In this document: positions 61,690 through 64,000 of the stretch, piece by piece
Numbering within the stretch: position 1 is the first letter of the stretch
How the letters are laid out: the number at the start of each line of letters is the position of its first letter
Origin: an uncultured Aquimarina sp.
GTDB lineage: Bacteria > Bacteroidota > Bacteroidia > Flavobacteriales > Flavobacteriaceae
Assembly: GCA_947489195.1 (NCBI GenBank)
Contig: CANLCT010000011.1
Location: forward strand, 20,410-84,409
Direction: 5' to 3'
DNA: 64,000 bases
Program-made: the position numbers and the translations under genes
Notes under the pieces: generated by a model
What the model saw: only the letters and a program-made list of their open reading frames with translations
Databases searched by the model: none
What the model was told of the DNA's origin: nothing

Positions 61690-62332
61690 CACGCATCACT
61701 AATTTTCTGTCTGCCATATTAGCAAATTCATTATTATGAGTAACAATTACAAAGGTTTGTCCAAAGGTGTCTCTTAGTGTAAAAAAGAGTTGATGCAAGT
61801 TTTCGGCAGATTCACTATCCAAATTTCCCGAGGGCTCATCGGCATATACTACTTTTGGATCGTTAATAAGTGCTCTAGCAACAGCTACACGTTGTTGTTC
61901 GCCACCAGAAAGTGCATCTGGTTTATGATCATATCTGTGCGATAAACCTAAAAAGTCCAATAATTTTTTAGCTTTAGTTTCTGCTTCTTTTTTTGATGTT
62001 CCTTTAATAAAAGCAGGAATACATACATTTTCTAAAGCTGTAAATTCGGGTAACAACTGATGAAATTGAAAAATAAAACCTAATTGTTCATTTCTAAACT
62101 TAGCCAGGGCTTTATCTTTTAGTTTGTTTATTTCTACATTATTGATAGTTAATTTGCTAGTTGGGTTTTTATCCATAGGATCTAGCGAACCTAAAATTTG
62201 TAAAAGAGTAGTTTTACCAGCCCCAGAAGCCCCTACAATTGAAATAATCTCACCTTGTTTAATATGTAAATCGACTCCTTTTAGCACCTCTAACTTTCCA
62301 TAATGCTTGCGTATGTTTTCAGCTTTAATCAT
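61673..62332 (-). CDS. lolD: ABC transporter ATP-binding protein, LolD-like
   Basis: 219 residues from ATG 62332 ([12 protein letters not shown]); the TTG at 62347 would add five residues. Walker A GASGAGKT at 34-41, signature [15 protein letters not shown], Walker [13 protein letters not shown], and switch His in VTHNNEF. LolD drives lipoprotein release from the inner membrane with LolC/E permeases; the permease is not encoded here. It could instead serve an MacB-like permease. The only downstream partner is TIGR02757. Confidence 0.85.
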   Translation of the reverse strand: MIKAENIRKHYGKLEVLKGVDLHIKQGEIISIVGASGAGKTTLLQILGSLDPMDKNPTSKLTINNVEINKLKDKALAKFRNEQLGFIFQFHQLLPEFTALENVCIPAFIKGTSKKEAETKAKKLLDFLGLSHRYDHKPDALSGGEQQRVAVARALINDPKVVYADEPSGNLDSESAENLHQLFFTLRDTFGQTFVIVTHNNEFANMADRKLVMRDGNLV

Positions 62333-62432
62333 GTTGTGAAAATACAATTTTATGGAATATTTAAGTAGTGTAAATGATCACTTTTATGATGATTACCCCT
62401 AACTTTATATTAAATTTTAATAATAATAAATT

Positions 62433-62963
62433 ATGAGTGAAAAGGCAATATTCGCAGGAGGTTGTTTTTGGTGTACCGAAGCTGTTTTTCAGCGTATAAA
62501 AGGAGTAATTTCAGTTCGTTCCGGTTTTTCGGGTGGAACTATTAAAAATCCAGCTTATAAAGAAGTTATTACAGAACGTACTGGGCATGCCGAGTCAGTT
62601 GAGGTTATTTTTGATTCGTCAGTAATTTCATATCAAAACTTATTGGAAGTTTTTTTTGCTACGCATGATCCAACAACATTAAACAGACAAGGAGCCGATA
62701 AAGGGACACATTATCGTAGTGCTATTTTTTATACATCTGAAGAACAAAAGGAATCTGCCAATAATTTTATAGCAGTGTTAACCGAACAAAAAGTATTTGA
62801 ATCGCCTGTAGTGACCGAGATAAATAAATTTGAAAATTTTTACCCAGCCGAAGATTATCATAATAATTATTTTAATTTGAATGGGGAGCAAGCCTTTTGT
62901 CAAGCCGTTATTAATCCTAAAGTAACTAAATTAAACACTTATTTTAAAGAGTTTTTAAAGTAA
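62433..62963 (+). CDS. msrA: Peptide-methionine (S)-S-oxide reductase
   Basis: 176 residues. The catalytic motif GGCFWC (Cys11 and Cys14) starts near the N-terminus, with RSGFSGG, GHAESVEV, HDPTTLNRQGADKGTHYRSA and EDYHNNYF following. It reduces methionine-S-sulfoxide in oxidised proteins, using thioredoxin. The C-terminal Cys in AFCQAV may be the resolving residue. MsrB is not fused. It lies on the plus strand 100 bp from lolD. Confidence 0.95.
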   Translation: MSEKAIFAGGCFWCTEAVFQRIKGVISVRSGFSGGTIKNPAYKEVITERTGHAESVEVIFDSSVISYQNLLEVFFATHDPTTLNRQGADKGTHYRSAIFYTSEEQKESANNFIAVLTEQKVFESPVVTEINKFENFYPAEDYHNNYFNLNGEQAFCQAVINPKVTKLNTYFKEFLK

Positions 62964-63007
62964 AATGAATTTTGGAACAACCTTTGCAATTCATAAAATA
63001 AAACTTT

Positions 63008-63271
63008 ATGAATAAATATACACTACTACTTATCGGTCTTTTATTGGATGGTGTTGGAATGCTATCGTATTTATTTCCTGGAATTGGTGAAGCTAGTGAT
63101 GCCATTTGGGCACCAATTTCGTATTGGTTAATGACTAAATTATATAAAGGTAAAGAAGGGAAGATTGCAGGTATTATTACTTTTATTGAAGAGGCAATAC
63201 CTGGTATTGATATTATACCAACATTTACACTAATGTGGATATATACCTATGTTAGGTATAAGCGAAAATAA
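63008..63271 (+). CDS. Small membrane protein of unknown function
   Basis: 87 residues. Two or three short hydrophobic segments (about 3-22, 50-60 and 70-82). Motifs: LLDGVGMLSYLFPGIGEASD and PGIDIIPTFTLMWIY, with glycine and proline at the membrane edges. No signal peptide or lipobox, no recognised family. It starts 44 bp after msrA and is followed after 8 bp by the NTF2-like gene, so it may be an operon. Confidence 0.65.
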   Translation: MNKYTLLLIGLLLDGVGMLSYLFPGIGEASDAIWAPISYWLMTKLYKGKEGKIAGIITFIEEAIPGIDIIPTFTLMWIYTYVRYKRK

Positions 63272-63279
63272 CAAGAATT

Positions 63280-63720
63280 ATGAATAAGTATCATTTAACT
63301 GTAATAGTAATAATCTCTTATTTTTCTCTTACAGCACAAAATAATAATATTGATGTAGAAAATAAATTGGATACAACTCATTTATTATCTGATTTACCTA
63401 TTGATTTAGTAAAAAAACAATTAAAAGCTTATAACTCAAGAAATATTGAATCCTTTTTAGAACCCTATGATGATGATGTTGAGGCTTATATTCACTCTAC
63501 TAACAAATTAGCTTTTAAAGGTAAAGATGCAATGAGAAAAGTATATTCTGAAATTTTTGAAAACACACCAAATCTTCATTGTGAGCTGATAAATAGAATA
63601 GTTCAAGGAAATACCATTATAGATAAGGAGCGTGTTCAATTTGGAGAAAAAATTATTGAAGCTGTTGCTATTTATTATATTGAGAATAAAAAAATAAAAA
63701 AGATTTATTTCGTGAATTAG
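63280..63720 (+). CDS. Exported NTF2/SnoaL-like protein
   Basis: 146 residues. Signal peptide 1-19 (ends SLTAQ). The rest has the NTF2/SnoaL cone fold pattern: VKKQLKAYNSRNIESFLEPYDDDVEAYI, FKGKDAMRKVYSEIF, NRIVQGNTIIDKERV and EAVAIYYIENKKIKKIYFV. Such proteins are periplasmic and often bind small ligands or act as isomerases; the ligand is unknown. It lies after the small membrane protein (8-bp gap). Confidence 0.78.
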   Translation: MNKYHLTVIVIISYFSLTAQNNNIDVENKLDTTHLLSDLPIDLVKKQLKAYNSRNIESFLEPYDDDVEAYIHSTNKLAFKGKDAMRKVYSEIFENTPNLHCELINRIVQGNTIIDKERVQFGEKIIEAVAIYYIENKKIKKIYFVN

Positions 63721-64000
63721 ATATTTGAATAGAAAAAGCCTATACAACACATAAAGCATTCGTCTTGCCGATAGGCTTTCAAGGTAGTAAAAAGCTCACG
63801 ACTGCTAAGGAGGGTTAGTTCAACACTATATATAGCAAATAGGGCTGGTTTGTGTTAATTCAAAAAGTCTGTGTTTGTTTGCTAGGTCGCCAAATCTTTT
63901 GATTTGGCTTTATGATAAAAAAGATTTTGAATATCCGTAATTATCCATAATTGTATAAAAAGCCTTATTTTAGAGTAAAAATCAGTTATGAATATCTTCA
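63721..64000 (+). other. Unexplained hairpin-rich non-coding region at the right edge
   Basis: 280 bp without a coding frame of useful length. It contains a 9-bp hairpin (AAAGCCTAT at 63735-63743 with ATAGGCTTT at 63771-63779), an 8-bp hairpin (GCCAAATC / GATTTGGC, 63889-63908, TTTT loop), and a third 6-bp AATTAT/ATAATT pair near 63940. GC content is above neighbouring intergenic DNA. It does not match a tRNA, tmRNA, 6S or SRP RNA that I can recognise. It may be the start of a repeat, an attachment site or a structured RNA that continues past the window. Confidence 0.45.

Noticed and set aside
63721..64000. Insertion sequence or tRNA at the right edge
   Set aside because: No transposase frame, terminal repeats or cloverleaf are visible in the part that can be seen.

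Overview
The window is a stretch of low-GC (roughly 30-33 %) chromosome from the Bacteroidota, almost certainly a marine member of the Flavobacteriaceae. The evidence is: several perfect Bacteroidota-type -7 boxes (TAnnTTTG) and few Shine-Dalgarno sequences; type IX secretion C-terminal domains; lipoproteins with acidic residues right after the lipobox Cys; a bacillithiol deacetylase; a MurA with Asp at the usual catalytic Cys; a BtuB/BtuG B12 uptake pair behind a cobalamin riboswitch; and a GH2/sulfatase pair typical of degraders of sulfated polysaccharides. The genus cannot be fixed from the sequence alone.

Layout. 0-7 kb: bacillithiol deacetylase (cut by the left edge) and an orphan hybrid histidine kinase, then a thiol/redox group (2-Cys peroxiredoxin, thioredoxin, small partner protein), DUF493, DUF4290 and murA. 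7-12 kb: a carbon-oxidation island with a zinc-type dehydrogenase, an SDR, and two closely related AldA-like aldehyde dehydrogenases that share identical DNA tracts. 12.6-25 kb: a TonB-dependent receptor without SusD, acetyl-CoA synthetase overlapped by a GNAT acetyltransferase, a surface lipoprotein, two glycosyltransferases, a rhodanese, YbbR and CoaE. 25-27.5 kb: an RprX/RprY-like two-component system. 27.8-30.1 kb: miaE, and a dnaX whose tau form needs a -1 frameshift on a run of ten A. 30.2-35.3 kb: cobalamin region (cobT and cobU on the minus strand; riboswitch, btuB and btuG on the plus strand). 35.4-36.8 kb: a CLC protein with the residue signature of fluoride/proton antiporters.

36.8-48.4 kb: GH2 glycosidase and sulfatase lipoproteins, a cupredoxin-like protein, an AraC regulator, a secreted ricin-type lectin, cytochrome bd oxidase (cydAB), and a large GAF protein of unknown output. 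48.5-58.9 kb: a 1156-residue secreted protein (sorbosone-dehydrogenase-like domain, beta-propeller, two CBM6, T9SS tail); an HD-domain protein fused to a Pycsar-effector-like membrane domain, divergent from a 1224-residue metallophosphoesterase/beta-barrel lipoprotein; an ABM monooxygenase; DUF1287; and a propeller lipoprotein. 59-64 kb: LysE exporter, an unknown exported protein, TIGR02757, lolD, msrA, two small proteins, and an unexplained hairpin-rich non-coding stretch running off the right edge.

Most of the window is housekeeping or ordinary accessory content. I found no CRISPR array, no complete prophage, no transposase, no rRNA and no convincing tRNA. The points most worth checking are the dnaX frameshift, the orphan HD/Pycsar-effector fusion and its divergent neighbour, the CLC-F call, the recombined aldehyde dehydrogenase pair, a 36-bp perfect AT palindrome between cobU and cobT, and the right-edge element.
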